DNA of 64,000 nt from contig JBEBYL010000007.1 in NCBI GenBank assembly GCA_040391135.1, forward strand, positions 62,001 to 126,000, given 5' to 3'. A program made the translations under genes and the position numbers. The stretch comes from G025836975 sp040391135 (GTDB lineage: Bacteria; Pseudomonadota; Gammaproteobacteria; Burkholderiales; Burkholderiaceae_B). The notes under the pieces were generated by a model that was given only the letters and a program-made list of their open reading frames with translations, did not search any database and was not told the origin of the DNA. Shown piece after piece: positions 8,181-16,743 of this stretch (within the stretch, counting starts at the first letter, position 1; the number at the start of each line of letters is the position of its first letter).

Positions 8181-9149
8181 ATGTCCGAAGCAAAACAAAT
8201 CGCAAATATGCCGCTGCTCGTTACCGCCGCCAATAAGATTGCGAACGATACCATGAGCTTTCAGTTGCAGCGGCCGGACGGCGGCGAGCTCCCCATCTTC
8301 CTTGCGGGCTCTCATATATTCGTGGAGACACCGAATGAGTTGTTGCGTCAATACTCGCTGTGCAACGCGCCAACTGAGCGTAATCGCTATGTCATAGCCG
8401 TAAAGCGGGATGCCGCTGGACGGGGAGGCTCGAAGAGTATGGTCGACAAGCTGAAGGTAGGCGACACATTACTCGCATCCGAGCCGCGAAACGCCTTTCC
8501 GCTCATTCAGGACGCCGCCCGATACCTGTTCATCGCCGGCGGTATCGGCATTACACCAATACGCTCAATGCTGCTGGCCTTGTCTGCCGCAGGAAGCAAA
8601 TCATTCAAGCTCTATTACTGCACACGCTCTTCGCAAGAAACCGCATTCCTGGAAGATTGGGAAAAACCGGAGTTCAAAGGAAAGGTCGTCATTCACCACG
8701 ACGAAGGTAAGCCCGATCGCCGGCTGGACTTGTGGCCCATGCTGGAAAAGCCGGATCGCACCCATTTATATTGCTGCGGGCCGAGCCCGCTCATGCAAGC
8801 CGTACGCGATATGGCAGGGCACTGGCCTTCGTCAAGCGTGCACTTTGAGGATTTTTGCGCGCTCAAACCCAAACCTCGGCTTGATGACCGTGCATTCACC
8901 GTGCGCCTGGCCAGGTCTGGAACGAAACTTACCGTGCCGGCCCAGGAAACCCTGCTACAGACCTTACGCAATGCCGGAATCCGCATTGCCAGCTCTTGCG
9001 AGAGTGGCAGCTGTGGATCTTGTCAGGTGGGCTTGCTTGAAGGCGAAGCCGACCACCGCGATTTCGTATTGTCTGAAAACGAGCAACACGATCGAATCAT
9101 AAGCTGCGTGTCCCGGGCATGCTCGCCAGAGCTGGTTCTGGATATTTGA
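8181..9149 (+). CDS. phthalate-dioxygenase-reductase-type oxidoreductase
   Basis: A 322-residue electron-transfer protein of the PDR/VanB family. In order: a flavin-binding barrel with RQYSLCN, a pyridine-nucleotide domain with GGIGITP, and a C-terminal plant-type [2Fe-2S] ferredoxin with Cys273, Cys278, Cys281 and Cys309. It should pass electrons from NAD(P)H to the Rieske oxygenase encoded two genes upstream. The frame is open from 8097, overlapping the decarboxylase gene, but ATG 8181 begins the conserved domain. The SD there is weak. Confidence 0.92.
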   Translation: MSEAKQIANMPLLVTAANKIANDTMSFQLQRPDGGELPIFLAGSHIFVETPNELLRQYSLCNAPTERNRYVIAVKRDAAGRGGSKSMVDKLKVGDTLLASEPRNAFPLIQDAARYLFIAGGIGITPIRSMLLALSAAGSKSFKLYYCTRSSQETAFLEDWEKPEFKGKVVIHHDEGKPDRRLDLWPMLEKPDRTHLYCCGPSPLMQAVRDMAGHWPSSSVHFEDFCALKPKPRLDDRAFTVRLARSGTKLTVPAQETLLQTLRNAGIRIASSCESGSCGSCQVGLLEGEADHRDFVLSENEQHDRIISCVSRACSPELVLDI

Positions 9150-9314
9150 AATTACCCCCCCGGATTTCTTTCCACGCCAGACATCCGAATCCAATGGAGG
9201 AAGCCGCTTATAAAGTGTTAGTAACGCAGCAGTGGAAGCATAAGAAATAACAAGCAGTAAATAACCGCCTTCTTTCGATAGAGCGGGCAATACCATCATC
9301 CCAAAGGAGAGAAA

Positions 9315-10292
9315 ATGTTAACCCTTTCAAAGAATGTCGCAATAAGCCTGCTAAGCTTGGCCACGTTCGCAGGCAGTGCATATGCAGCGCCCGACTATCC
9401 CAATCGGCCCGTTAAGGTTCTTGTGGGCTACGCACCGGGCGGAACCCCTGACATCATTGCCCGCACACTCGGCGAAAAGCTGGGCGGCCTGCTGGGCCAA
9501 TCATTCGTTATAGACAACCGCCCCGGTGCTGGTGGGACGCTTGCGACCAGACAGCTCGCGAACTCCTCCCCCGATGGATACACATTACTGGTAGCGGATA
9601 TAGGACAGCTGGCTATCGCGCCTTATCTGTTCAAGTCGGTCGGCTACGATTCCGTGAAGGACTTTGCTCCCATTAGCCTGGCTGGGATAACGCCCATGTT
9701 CATCGCCGCGAATGCAAAGACAACTTCGCTCAAGACAATCCAGGACCTAATCTCCCAGGCCAAGAAAGAACCAGGCTCCATTAACTATGGATCGTCCGGC
9801 GTGGGAAGCATCCATCAGATCGCCATGGAGGTCTTCAAATCCGAGGCAAACATTAATTTGACGCATATTCCGTACAAAGGATCCGGTCAATCCGTTCCAG
9901 CCCTTCTTGCCGGCCAAGTGCCTGTTCTGATGACTGCGCTGCCGACCGTCGGCCCTTACGCGACGACAGGACAAGTCAATCTATTGGCCGTTACATCAGC
10001 AAAGCGATTTCCAGGAACACCGAATGTGCCGGCCCTGTCCGAGCTATTTGCCGGATATGACTTCCCCTCCGAAGTGGGCGTACTGGCTCCGGCAGGCACC
10101 CCGCCGGAAATTCTGGACAAATTATCCAAGGCCATCGCAAAGGCCCTTGATACAAAGGAAATGCGCGATCGTTTTGAAATCCTAGGGTCGATTCCGGTCT
10201 GGAGCACACCTGAAGAATATGCGAAAAATATCCGTGAAAACCTCGAGAAATACGAGGCGGCGGTCAAGCTGTCTGGCGTCGACCCGAACTAA
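9315..10292 (+). CDS. Bug family receptor inside the aromatic operon
   Basis: A 325-residue tripartite tricarboxylate transporter receptor with a Sec signal peptide (cleavage near AYA-APDYP, residue 24) and the family start YPNRPVKVLVGYAPGG. Other Bug signatures are DNRPGAGG and SPDGYTLL. SD AAAGGAGA lies just upstream. It follows the reductase after 165 bp, so it could have its own promoter. Its place between catabolic enzymes suggests it captures the aromatic acid or an intermediate; that is inferred. No TctA/TctB genes are present. Confidence 0.92.
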   Translation: MLTLSKNVAISLLSLATFAGSAYAAPDYPNRPVKVLVGYAPGGTPDIIARTLGEKLGGLLGQSFVIDNRPGAGGTLATRQLANSSPDGYTLLVADIGQLAIAPYLFKSVGYDSVKDFAPISLAGITPMFIAANAKTTSLKTIQDLISQAKKEPGSINYGSSGVGSIHQIAMEVFKSEANINLTHIPYKGSGQSVPALLAGQVPVLMTALPTVGPYATTGQVNLLAVTSAKRFPGTPNVPALSELFAGYDFPSEVGVLAPAGTPPEILDKLSKAIAKALDTKEMRDRFEILGSIPVWSTPEEYAKNIRENLEKYEAAVKLSGVDPN

Positions 10293-10372
10293 CCAGCATG
10301 GCCGGCCCAATGCTGCAAGAGCATGGGCCGGAAGATCCAAAAATCCATATCAACATCTGACGGAGCAACGGT

Positions 10373-12049
10373 TTGAACAGTCCTGTGGATCACGCACAAA
10401 GAACCTCTGTGGCAATTGTCGGCGGCGGACCCGTGGGTCTGCTGCTGGCAATGTTTCTTGACCGGCATGGGGTCGACAGCACAGTCTTCAATACGGAATC
10501 GTCGGCACGCATGCACCCCAAAGGAAGCACTCATAACTCGCGCACCATGGAGCATTACCGCCGCCTGGGTTTCGCCAAACGCATACGGGATCTTGGGCTA
10601 CCCCTGGATCATCCTACCGATGTCGCATACTTTACCCGCTTCAACGAATGGGAGCTGGCAAGGCTGCCCATGCCTTCCGAAACAGAAAAACGTCTAAGCG
10701 TAGCTGCATCGAATCCACTGGATCAAGTTCCCGAACCGATACATCGAGCCAACCAGATGTACGTAGAACAAGTCCTCTTGGAGGAGGCAGCCAAAAGGCC
10801 TCGCATAACCCTGAGGTTCGGCATGAAAGTCATAGGGATGCAAGAAGAATGCGATGGAGTCCGCGTTAATGCAATCGACGTCTCCACAGAAGCTCAATCT
10901 ACCTGGAAAGCATCCTACCTTGTCGGCTGCGATGGAGGACGTAGCTTTACGCGAGGCGTACTGGGAGTCTCCTATGAAGGCTTTGACAATCTGCGCCAGG
11001 CTTTCTTTGGAGGGCGTATGGTATCCACCTATTTGCGCGCGCCCACGCTCTACCGCGACCATCTGCACGGGAAGCGGGCCTGGCAATATTGGATTGTCAA
11101 TCCAACACTGCGCACAGCCTTGGTTCCATTGAATGGCGACGATGAGTTCTTATTGTGGACCCGCGACGAAACGCCTGATTCGGCCATCGATGAAACCGCC
11201 ATTGTCGCGATATTGCGGCAATGCACCGGGGCCGATCTTCCCGTTCAAGTGCTTGCACATGCGAAATGGACTGCGGGCGTCGCACTTGTCGCAGAAAAAT
11301 TTGCGCAAGGCCGTATATTATTGGCGGGCGATGCCGTGCATCTGTTCACGCCGACAGGCGGCTTCGGAATGAACACGGGCGCCGATGATGCAGCCAATCT
11401 TGCCTGGAAGCTTGCGGCAGCCGTTCAAGGGTGGGGAGGCAAGAACCTGCTTGCCTCCTACGAGCTGGAGCGCAAGCCGATCGCACAGCGCAACACGGCA
11501 GCAGCACGCGAACTGGCAAGAAATGTCGGTTTGGTGCCGGTACCGCCGGAACTGGATCACGATAGCCCCGAAGGAGCGCATGCGCGAGCTGAAACAGGAG
11601 CCTTCCTGTCCACATTTGGCGAAGAATATGCCTCGCTGGGTGTGCAGTTAGGCGCGCGCTATGACAGCTCGCCCATCATTGTCCAAGACGGGCTCGCACC
11701 CGATGACGACTTGGCCAATTATGTACCGACCAGCGTCCCAGGCGGCCGCGCCCCGCACTTTTGGCTGGATACGGGCCGAGAAAAAGGGAGTTCGCTATAC
11801 GACCACTTGGGAATAGGCTTTACGCTGCTTTGCCTGAACAATGTGGGAGCCGATGTGGATACTTTGCAGCGGGCGGCAGAAGCACGCGGCATACCACTAA
11901 AAATATTGCATATCGACAATAGCCAAGCTCTGGAAATGTACGGTGTGGGCAAAGCGCTCATACGTCCCGATCAGCATATCTGCTGGCGCGGCGACACGGT
12001 ACCCGAAGACGTCAAGGCCTTGCTGGATACAGTAACTGGAGCACACTAG
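10373..12049 (+). CDS. FAD-dependent aromatic hydroxylase (MhpA/PheA-like)
   Basis: A 558-residue class A flavoprotein monooxygenase. The Rossmann FAD motif is GGGPVG at residues 17-22. The conserved DG motif (GCDGGRS) lies near residue 184 and the GD motif (LLAGDAVHLFTPTGGFGMN) near 320. A C-terminal thioredoxin-like extension follows, as in the phenol hydroxylase and 3-hydroxyphenylpropionate hydroxylase group. The start is TTG 10373 with CGGAG eight bases upstream; GTG 10385 is an alternative. It would add a ring hydroxyl to give a diol for the dioxygenase. It has no counterpart in the classical phthalate pathway. Confidence 0.88.
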   Translation: MNSPVDHAQRTSVAIVGGGPVGLLLAMFLDRHGVDSTVFNTESSARMHPKGSTHNSRTMEHYRRLGFAKRIRDLGLPLDHPTDVAYFTRFNEWELARLPMPSETEKRLSVAASNPLDQVPEPIHRANQMYVEQVLLEEAAKRPRITLRFGMKVIGMQEECDGVRVNAIDVSTEAQSTWKASYLVGCDGGRSFTRGVLGVSYEGFDNLRQAFFGGRMVSTYLRAPTLYRDHLHGKRAWQYWIVNPTLRTALVPLNGDDEFLLWTRDETPDSAIDETAIVAILRQCTGADLPVQVLAHAKWTAGVALVAEKFAQGRILLAGDAVHLFTPTGGFGMNTGADDAANLAWKLAAAVQGWGGKNLLASYELERKPIAQRNTAAARELARNVGLVPVPPELDHDSPEGAHARAETGAFLSTFGEEYASLGVQLGARYDSSPIIVQDGLAPDDDLANYVPTSVPGGRAPHFWLDTGREKGSSLYDHLGIGFTLLCLNNVGADVDTLQRAAEARGIPLKILHIDNSQALEMYGVGKALIRPDQHICWRGDTVPEDVKALLDTVTGAH

Positions 12050-13302
12050 TGAGCGCCGATTTCCCGTCGCATGCGGCCGCCTCCACGAAAACAGAAGAGT
12101 CCCGGCAAAAATTGAAGCTTGGCATCGCGGGAATGGGCCGCGGCTTTCTTGTAATGCAGCCCACCTTGGCCTTGCACCCTGATATTAATGTAGTGGCAGG
12201 TATGGATCCGCGTGCCGAAGCTCGCCAACGCTTTACACAGGATTTCGGTGCGCACTCATATGAGTCGTTTGAAGCGCTTTGCGCCGACGCCGATGTCGAT
12301 GCTGTCTATATTGCCTCCCCACACCAATTCCATCGCGAGCAGGTTCAGATTGCGGCTCGGTATGGCAGACACATGCTAGTCGAGAAACCGATGGCATTGA
12401 CCCTGGATGATTGCCGCGCCATGACCGACGCTGCAAACACAGCTGGCGTATGCTTAATCGTCGGGCATAGCCATGGTTTCGATACGCCTGTTAGCCGAAC
12501 CCGGCAACTGATCCAAAGCGGTGCCTTCGGACGATTGCGGATGATCTCGGCATTGAATTACACCGACTTCCTTTATCGTCCTCGTCGTCGCGAAGAACTG
12601 CAAACGCAGCTAGGCGGCGGAGTGATATTCAGCCAAGGTTCGCATCAAATAGACGTAGTACGAACTATCGCCGGAGGACGGGCAGCAAGCGTCCGGGCCT
12701 ATTCTGGAGTCTGGGATCCGCAGCGAGCGACCGAATCAGCCTATTCGGCGCTGCTCACATTTGAAGATGGCGCCGCTGCATCGATGGTCTACAGCGGCAA
12801 CGCCCATTTTGATAGCGATGAGTTTTGCGGCTGGATCGGCGAGACGGGAAAATGTAAAGACCAGCGCAGCTACGGTGCCGCGAGACGGCTATTGAATAGC
12901 ATGGCTCCCGGCGAAGAGGATGCGTTGAAGCGGGATCGGGGCTACGGTGGACCGAAGTACATAGAACCCAACTTCGCATCCTCCAGCAATACTCCAAGAG
13001 TGCACCATGAGCATTTCGGCCTTCTGATTGCCTCTTGCGAACGCGCCGACCTGCGTCCGGGGCCTCGCGGAATCACAATATATGGTGACGAAGGCGTACA
13101 CTTCGATCCACTTGAAGACCCGGCTGTGCCAAGACGCGAGGTCATCGACGAACTCTACGCTGCCGTTATCGACGAAAAAAAACCCTTCCACTCTGGCGAA
13201 TGGGGTACAGCCAACTTGGAAATTTGCTTGGCAATACTGCAATCCAGCCGTGAAAATCGAGAAATCCCACTTTTGTACCAGATCAATGCAACCCAAGCAT
13301 AA
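12049..13302 (+). CDS. Gfo/Idh/MocA-family dehydrogenase (phthalate dihydrodiol dehydrogenase-like)
   Basis: A 417-residue NAD(P)-dependent oxidoreductase. The N-terminal Rossmann fold begins with LGIAGMGRG (residues 24-32), and the family EKP motif is at 112-114. The C-terminal alpha/beta substrate domain includes GGGVIFSQGSHQIDVV. Phthalate 4,5-cis-dihydrodiol dehydrogenase (Pht4) belongs to this family, and its neighbours here fit that role: rearomatising the diol made by the Rieske enzyme. GTG 12049 overlaps the upstream stop by one base, so the two genes are translationally coupled. Confidence 0.87.
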   Translation: MSADFPSHAAASTKTEESRQKLKLGIAGMGRGFLVMQPTLALHPDINVVAGMDPRAEARQRFTQDFGAHSYESFEALCADADVDAVYIASPHQFHREQVQIAARYGRHMLVEKPMALTLDDCRAMTDAANTAGVCLIVGHSHGFDTPVSRTRQLIQSGAFGRLRMISALNYTDFLYRPRRREELQTQLGGGVIFSQGSHQIDVVRTIAGGRAASVRAYSGVWDPQRATESAYSALLTFEDGAAASMVYSGNAHFDSDEFCGWIGETGKCKDQRSYGAARRLLNSMAPGEEDALKRDRGYGGPKYIEPNFASSSNTPRVHHEHFGLLIASCERADLRPGPRGITIYGDEGVHFDPLEDPAVPRREVIDELYAAVIDEKKPFHSGEWGTANLEICLAILQSSRENREIPLLYQINATQA

Positions 13303-13316
13303 GTGGTGGTATAACC

Positions 13317-13338
13317 GTTCGATCATCTCTAATCGAAC
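13317..13338 (+). promoter_or_regulatory. candidate operator of the MarR gene
   Basis: A perfect inverted repeat, GTTCGAT (13317-13323) and ATCGAAC (13332-13338), with an 8-bp spacer. It is centred 20 bp before the MarR start, the usual place for autoregulation. It shares only GATTAGA with the paired sites at 5600-5631. Confidence 0.45.
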
Positions 13339-13347
13339 AGCGCTTCC

Positions 13348-13932
13348 ATGCCCAAATCAAAGTTTGAAGCTCAATATGGATCATCTCATGCGGTACTGCG
13401 CCACTGGCGTGAGGCCGTGCCTAACGACCGGCTTGCCCATCTGATCAAAGATGCCATGCGAGGGGTATCGCGAGCCCTTCAGATGCGCCTTATGGAGCAC
13501 TCCGTATCGTTCGGCCATTGGACCTTCCTACGCATACTTTGGGAAAACGACGGCCTGACGCAGCGCCAGTTAAGCGAAGAGGCCGGCTTGATGGATCCCA
13601 CAACTCATTCGGCGCTTCGCGCAATGGAGAAGCTAGGCTATATTTCACGACGCAAGCTTCCGACCAATAATAAAAACATCCATATCTATTTAACGCCCAA
13701 AGGGCGTGCTCTGAAAAAAGTCCTGGTTCCGATTGCAGAAGAAGTAAACAACATTGCGGTTAAAGGCGTGTCCGAGTCCGCCATCCAGACAACCCGTAAA
13801 ACGCTGCTCGCTCTAATCGAAAATCTTGCTCAGGACGAGCAGGAATCACTCCAGAATAAACGCCATCAGCCCTCTACGCGCGATCTGTCCGATCTGATTA
13901 ATACAGCGGGCACAGCAGACGACTCACATTAA
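13348..13932 (+). CDS. MarR family transcriptional regulator
   Basis: A 194-residue winged-helix regulator, slightly long for MarR because of N- and C-terminal extensions. The DNA-binding part is clear: LTQRQLSEEAGLMDPTTHSALRAMEKLGYI, followed by a wing with NNKNIHIYLTPKG. MarR proteins usually repress aromatic degradation genes until an aromatic acid or CoA ester binds. It lies 45 bp after the dehydrogenase and closes the catabolic cluster, so it is the likely cluster regulator. There is no strong SD, and the SD choice does not alter the domain. Confidence 0.9.
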   Translation: MPKSKFEAQYGSSHAVLRHWREAVPNDRLAHLIKDAMRGVSRALQMRLMEHSVSFGHWTFLRILWENDGLTQRQLSEEAGLMDPTTHSALRAMEKLGYISRRKLPTNNKNIHIYLTPKGRALKKVLVPIAEEVNNIAVKGVSESAIQTTRKTLLALIENLAQDEQESLQNKRHQPSTRDLSDLINTAGTADDSH

Positions 13933-14007
13933 GATTTGAACCACGTCACAATCCAGCATTAGCGCAATAGCCGATTCCCTTGATATCCGTCATGTTTTTC
14001 TAAGGCC

Positions 14008-14030
14008 TACCCGAGTAGCATGCTCGGGTA
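14008..14030 (+). terminator. hairpin after the catabolic cluster
   Basis: An 8-bp stem, TACCCGAG (14008-14015) with CTCGGGTA (14023-14030), and a 7-base loop, 75 bp beyond the MarR stop. No T-run follows, so it may be a Rho-assisted terminator or a plain hairpin. Confidence 0.4.
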
Positions 14031-14066
14031 TACCCGTAGAACTCGATACAGCATTGAGGCCCAGAC

Positions 14067-14279
14067 ATGGCCAAGAAATTTCCATTGAATCCCAAGCATC
14101 CAGAGCGCGTCTGCTGGGGCTGCGATAAATACTGTCCCGCCGACTCCATGCTGTGCGGTAACGGTTCCAGCCGCAGCCAGCACCCATCGGAATCGATGGG
14201 CGAAGACTGGTACGAGTTCGGAGATTGGAGCCTGGACTTCGAACAGCCGGCCGGCCGGCCAACGGTACGTCCCGCGTGA
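14067..14279 (+). CDS. DUF3079 domain protein
   Basis: A 70-residue protein with four cysteines in a CWGCDKYC...C arrangement (residues 16-30). The N-terminus MAKKFPLNPKHPERVCWGCDKYC and the GDWSLDF segment match DUF3079, a small beta-proteobacterial family of unknown function. The cysteines suggest metal binding. SD GAGG (14055-14058) precedes ATG 14067. It is convergent with the ATP-grasp gene. Confidence 0.8.
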   Translation: MAKKFPLNPKHPERVCWGCDKYCPADSMLCGNGSSRSQHPSESMGEDWYEFGDWSLDFEQPAGRPTVRPA

Positions 14280-14312
14280 AACATCCTGCTCGCCGGGCTG
14301 CCAGGACAGAGT

Positions 14313-15293
14313 TCAGGCAGCGGCGAACGCCGGCTCGGGCCGGCTTTGCGCGGTACGCAGGGCTCGTAGTTCCCTTCCCAAGTATTCGGCGATGGCCTGC
14401 ATGCCATACAGTCCAGCAGCGGCTTCGGCATCGCTGTTGTAATTGGTGTTGGTATTGACGTCGTAGGTGTAGAGCTCGCCGTTCTCGTCGGCAATGAACT
14501 CAATGCCAGAGATGCCTATGCCGTTGTCCGCGATGAAATGCCGATAGCGCTCGATGATGGGATGGTCGAAACCCGGGACGATCTGGAAGCGCGGCGCGGC
14601 CACGGCCGACGCCGTCTCGCCCACCGGACAGAACGCATCGCCTACCTGGCAAACATCGGCGGGACATAACTCAAAACCCAGCGAGGTATCCACGCGCACC
14701 GCATACAGGAACTTGCCGCCCACGAATTCGATACGCGTGATGCAGGGCTCGGGCGACCGGATGTATTCCTGAATAAGGGTGATGCCGTCGATGGAAGGCT
14801 CGAAGGCATCGCCATTGACATAGTCTTCCAGCACCTCGATGCTATGGAACAAGCGCACGCCCAGGCCTTTGCCCGCCCGATTATGCTTGGTGATGAACGG
14901 ACCCGGCATCTTGCCGGCCGCGTCGATAATATGCCGCTTGCCCGCGGCCGCGATCGTGCGGGGCGTACGGATGCCGTAATTGGACAGTGCGGCGTATTGG
15001 GCGACCTTGCTGACTTCCAGTTGCAAAGCCCGGCCGTTGTTGATAACACGGCGCCCATGCGATTCCAGCCATGCCAGCACCGCCGCCGTATATTCCGGCG
15101 CATAGCGATGATCGCGGGTATGCGACGATGCGCTCATCCGGTTGTAGAACACGCCTTGCGGCGGCGCCTGGGCAAGGTCCAACCCGCCTTCGTCCAGAAA
15201 CCACTCTTCGTAGGGCAGATCTTGCTGCGAGAATGCCAGCCTAAGCGGTTCGATCCATGCCGAATTCTCGTGGATTACATATATTTTTGACAT
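14313..15293 (-). CDS. RimK-like ATP-grasp ligase
   Basis: A 326-residue ATP-grasp enzyme resembling the alpha-L-glutamate ligase family (RimK, LysX, MptN). The central ATP-binding part shows PGPFITKHNRAGKGLGVRLF, and the metal-binding end shows GISGIEFIADENGELYTYDVNTNTNYN. Such enzymes join a carboxylate to an amine using ATP. ATG 15293 (MSKIYVIHEN) is preferred over the longer open frame, whose first 29 residues look like non-coding DNA. The substrate is unknown. No partner gene is adjacent except the divergently unrelated M20 hydrolase upstream. Confidence 0.82.
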   Translation of the reverse strand: MSKIYVIHENSAWIEPLRLAFSQQDLPYEEWFLDEGGLDLAQAPPQGVFYNRMSASSHTRDHRYAPEYTAAVLAWLESHGRRVINNGRALQLEVSKVAQYAALSNYGIRTPRTIAAAGKRHIIDAAGKMPGPFITKHNRAGKGLGVRLFHSIEVLEDYVNGDAFEPSIDGITLIQEYIRSPEPCITRIEFVGGKFLYAVRVDTSLGFELCPADVCQVGDAFCPVGETASAVAAPRFQIVPGFDHPIIERYRHFIADNGIGISGIEFIADENGELYTYDVNTNTNYNSDAEAAAGLYGMQAIAEYLGRELRALRTAQSRPEPAFAAA

Positions 15294-15409
15294 GCATGCC
15301 CTCGGATACGGATATTCCAATGGATCGGCCAGCGCCATGGCGGCCAAGCCAAAAAAACAGCGTAACCAGAACAGGCTCAAATACGAACGACTAAATAATT
15401 ATCTTTCTA

Positions 15410-16618
15410 TTACCCGTCGTTATATGGGCGCGCCAGCCAGCCCTGGGCCAGCCTGACCCAGTAGCTGGCGCCCAGGGGAATCAGTTCGTCATTGAAGTCG
15501 TAGGCGGCGTTATGCAGCATGCAGGGGCCTTCGCCATGTCCGGGAATGCGATGATCGCCATGCCCGTTGCCTATCCAGATATAGCAGCCCGGCCGCTCCT
15601 GGAGCATCAGGGCGAAATCTTCGCCCGCCATCGACGGCTGCACATTGGCATCGACATTGCCGGCCCCCACCAGATCTTCAAGGATCTGGACGCTGAAGGC
15701 GGTTTCGTGCGGATGGTTGTAGGTGGGGGGATACTTCCGATCGAAAACGAATTCGGCCGTGCAGCCGAATCCCTCGCTTATGCGCTGCGCCAGCTCGCCT
15801 ATGCGCTTGTCGATCAGGTCCACCGTCTGGGCTGCAAAGGCGCGGACCGTGCCGCGCAGCTGGGCGCTGTCCGGAATGGCGTTGTCGGCCGAGCCGGCAT
15901 GAATCTGGGTAATGCTGAGCACAGCCGGGTCATAGGGATTGCGGTTGCGGGTAACAATGGTTTGCAGGGCCAGGGCCAAATGGGTCGCCGCCATGATGGG
16001 GTCGCAGCCCAAATGAGGCATGGCCGCATGCGCTCCCTTGCCGGTGATGGTTATCGTGAAGTAGTTGCTGGACGCCATGATGGGACCGGCGCAAACCCCG
16101 AACTTGCCCGCTTCCAGACCCGGCCAGTTATGCATGCCGAAAACGGCTTCGGCGGGAAACCGGGTGAACAGGCCGTCCTCGATCATTTTCTTGGCGCCAA
16201 GCTGACCCTCTTCGGCAGGCTGGAATATCACATATACCGTGCCGTCGAAATCGCGATGCTGCGCAAGATAGCGCGATGCCGCCAGCAGCATGGCCGTGTG
16301 CCCGTCGTGGCCGCAAGCGTGCATTTTTCCGGGATGCTTGCTGGCATGCTCGAAAGTGTTCAGCTCCTGGATGGGCAAGGCATCCATGTCGGCGCGCAGG
16401 CCGATAGACCTGCCGTTGGAGGTTTTGCCGTGGATAACACCCACCACTCCCGTAATGCCCAGGCCGCGATGCACCTGCACGCCCCATGATTCCAATTGCC
16501 TGGCCACAAGATCGGCGCTGCGGTTTTCCTGGTAGGCAAGCTCGGGGTGCGCATGGATGTCGCGGCGAATGGCAACGATCTCGTCCTGCCACTGAAGTAT
16601 GGGTTCCACTAGTTTCAT
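15410..16618 (-). CDS. M20 family amidohydrolase (hippurate hydrolase-like)
   Basis: A 402-residue M20D metallopeptidase. Di-metal site residues are visible: Cys102 and His104 (HACGHDGH), Glu136/Glu137 (PAEEGQLGA), His near HNWPGLEAGKFG and the C-terminal GEDFALML. The dimerisation insert contains GKGAHAAMPH. The family removes N-acyl groups from amino acids (hippurate, indole-3-acetyl amino acids, N-acetyl-diaminopimelate). The acyl specificity cannot be read. No transporter is adjacent. The upstream 125 bp hold its promoter, not further resolved. Confidence 0.9.
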   Translation of the reverse strand: MKLVEPILQWQDEIVAIRRDIHAHPELAYQENRSADLVARQLESWGVQVHRGLGITGVVGVIHGKTSNGRSIGLRADMDALPIQELNTFEHASKHPGKMHACGHDGHTAMLLAASRYLAQHRDFDGTVYVIFQPAEEGQLGAKKMIEDGLFTRFPAEAVFGMHNWPGLEAGKFGVCAGPIMASSNYFTITITGKGAHAAMPHLGCDPIMAATHLALALQTIVTRNRNPYDPAVLSITQIHAGSADNAIPDSAQLRGTVRAFAAQTVDLIDKRIGELAQRISEGFGCTAEFVFDRKYPPTYNHPHETAFSVQILEDLVGAGNVDANVQPSMAGEDFALMLQERPGCYIWIGNGHGDHRIPGHGEGPCMLHNAAYDFNDELIPLGASYWVRLAQGWLARPYNDG

Positions 16619-16743
16619 GATGGCCAGTTCCGGTTATGCGCAATGATGCCGCGCGTCAGACAGCTGCAGTCTTGAACAATAGTGCTAATAATAATACCGG
16701 CCAAGCGCTGCGCGCACCCTTGCCTGTATGGAGATGCGCCCCG

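Noticed and set aside
5719..9149. Vanillate demethylase VanA-VanB for the Rieske gene and reductase
   Set aside because: The reductase is VanB-like in domains, but the oxygenase is about 90 residues longer than VanA. The decarboxylase-like and Gfo/Idh genes fit a phthalate-like pathway better.
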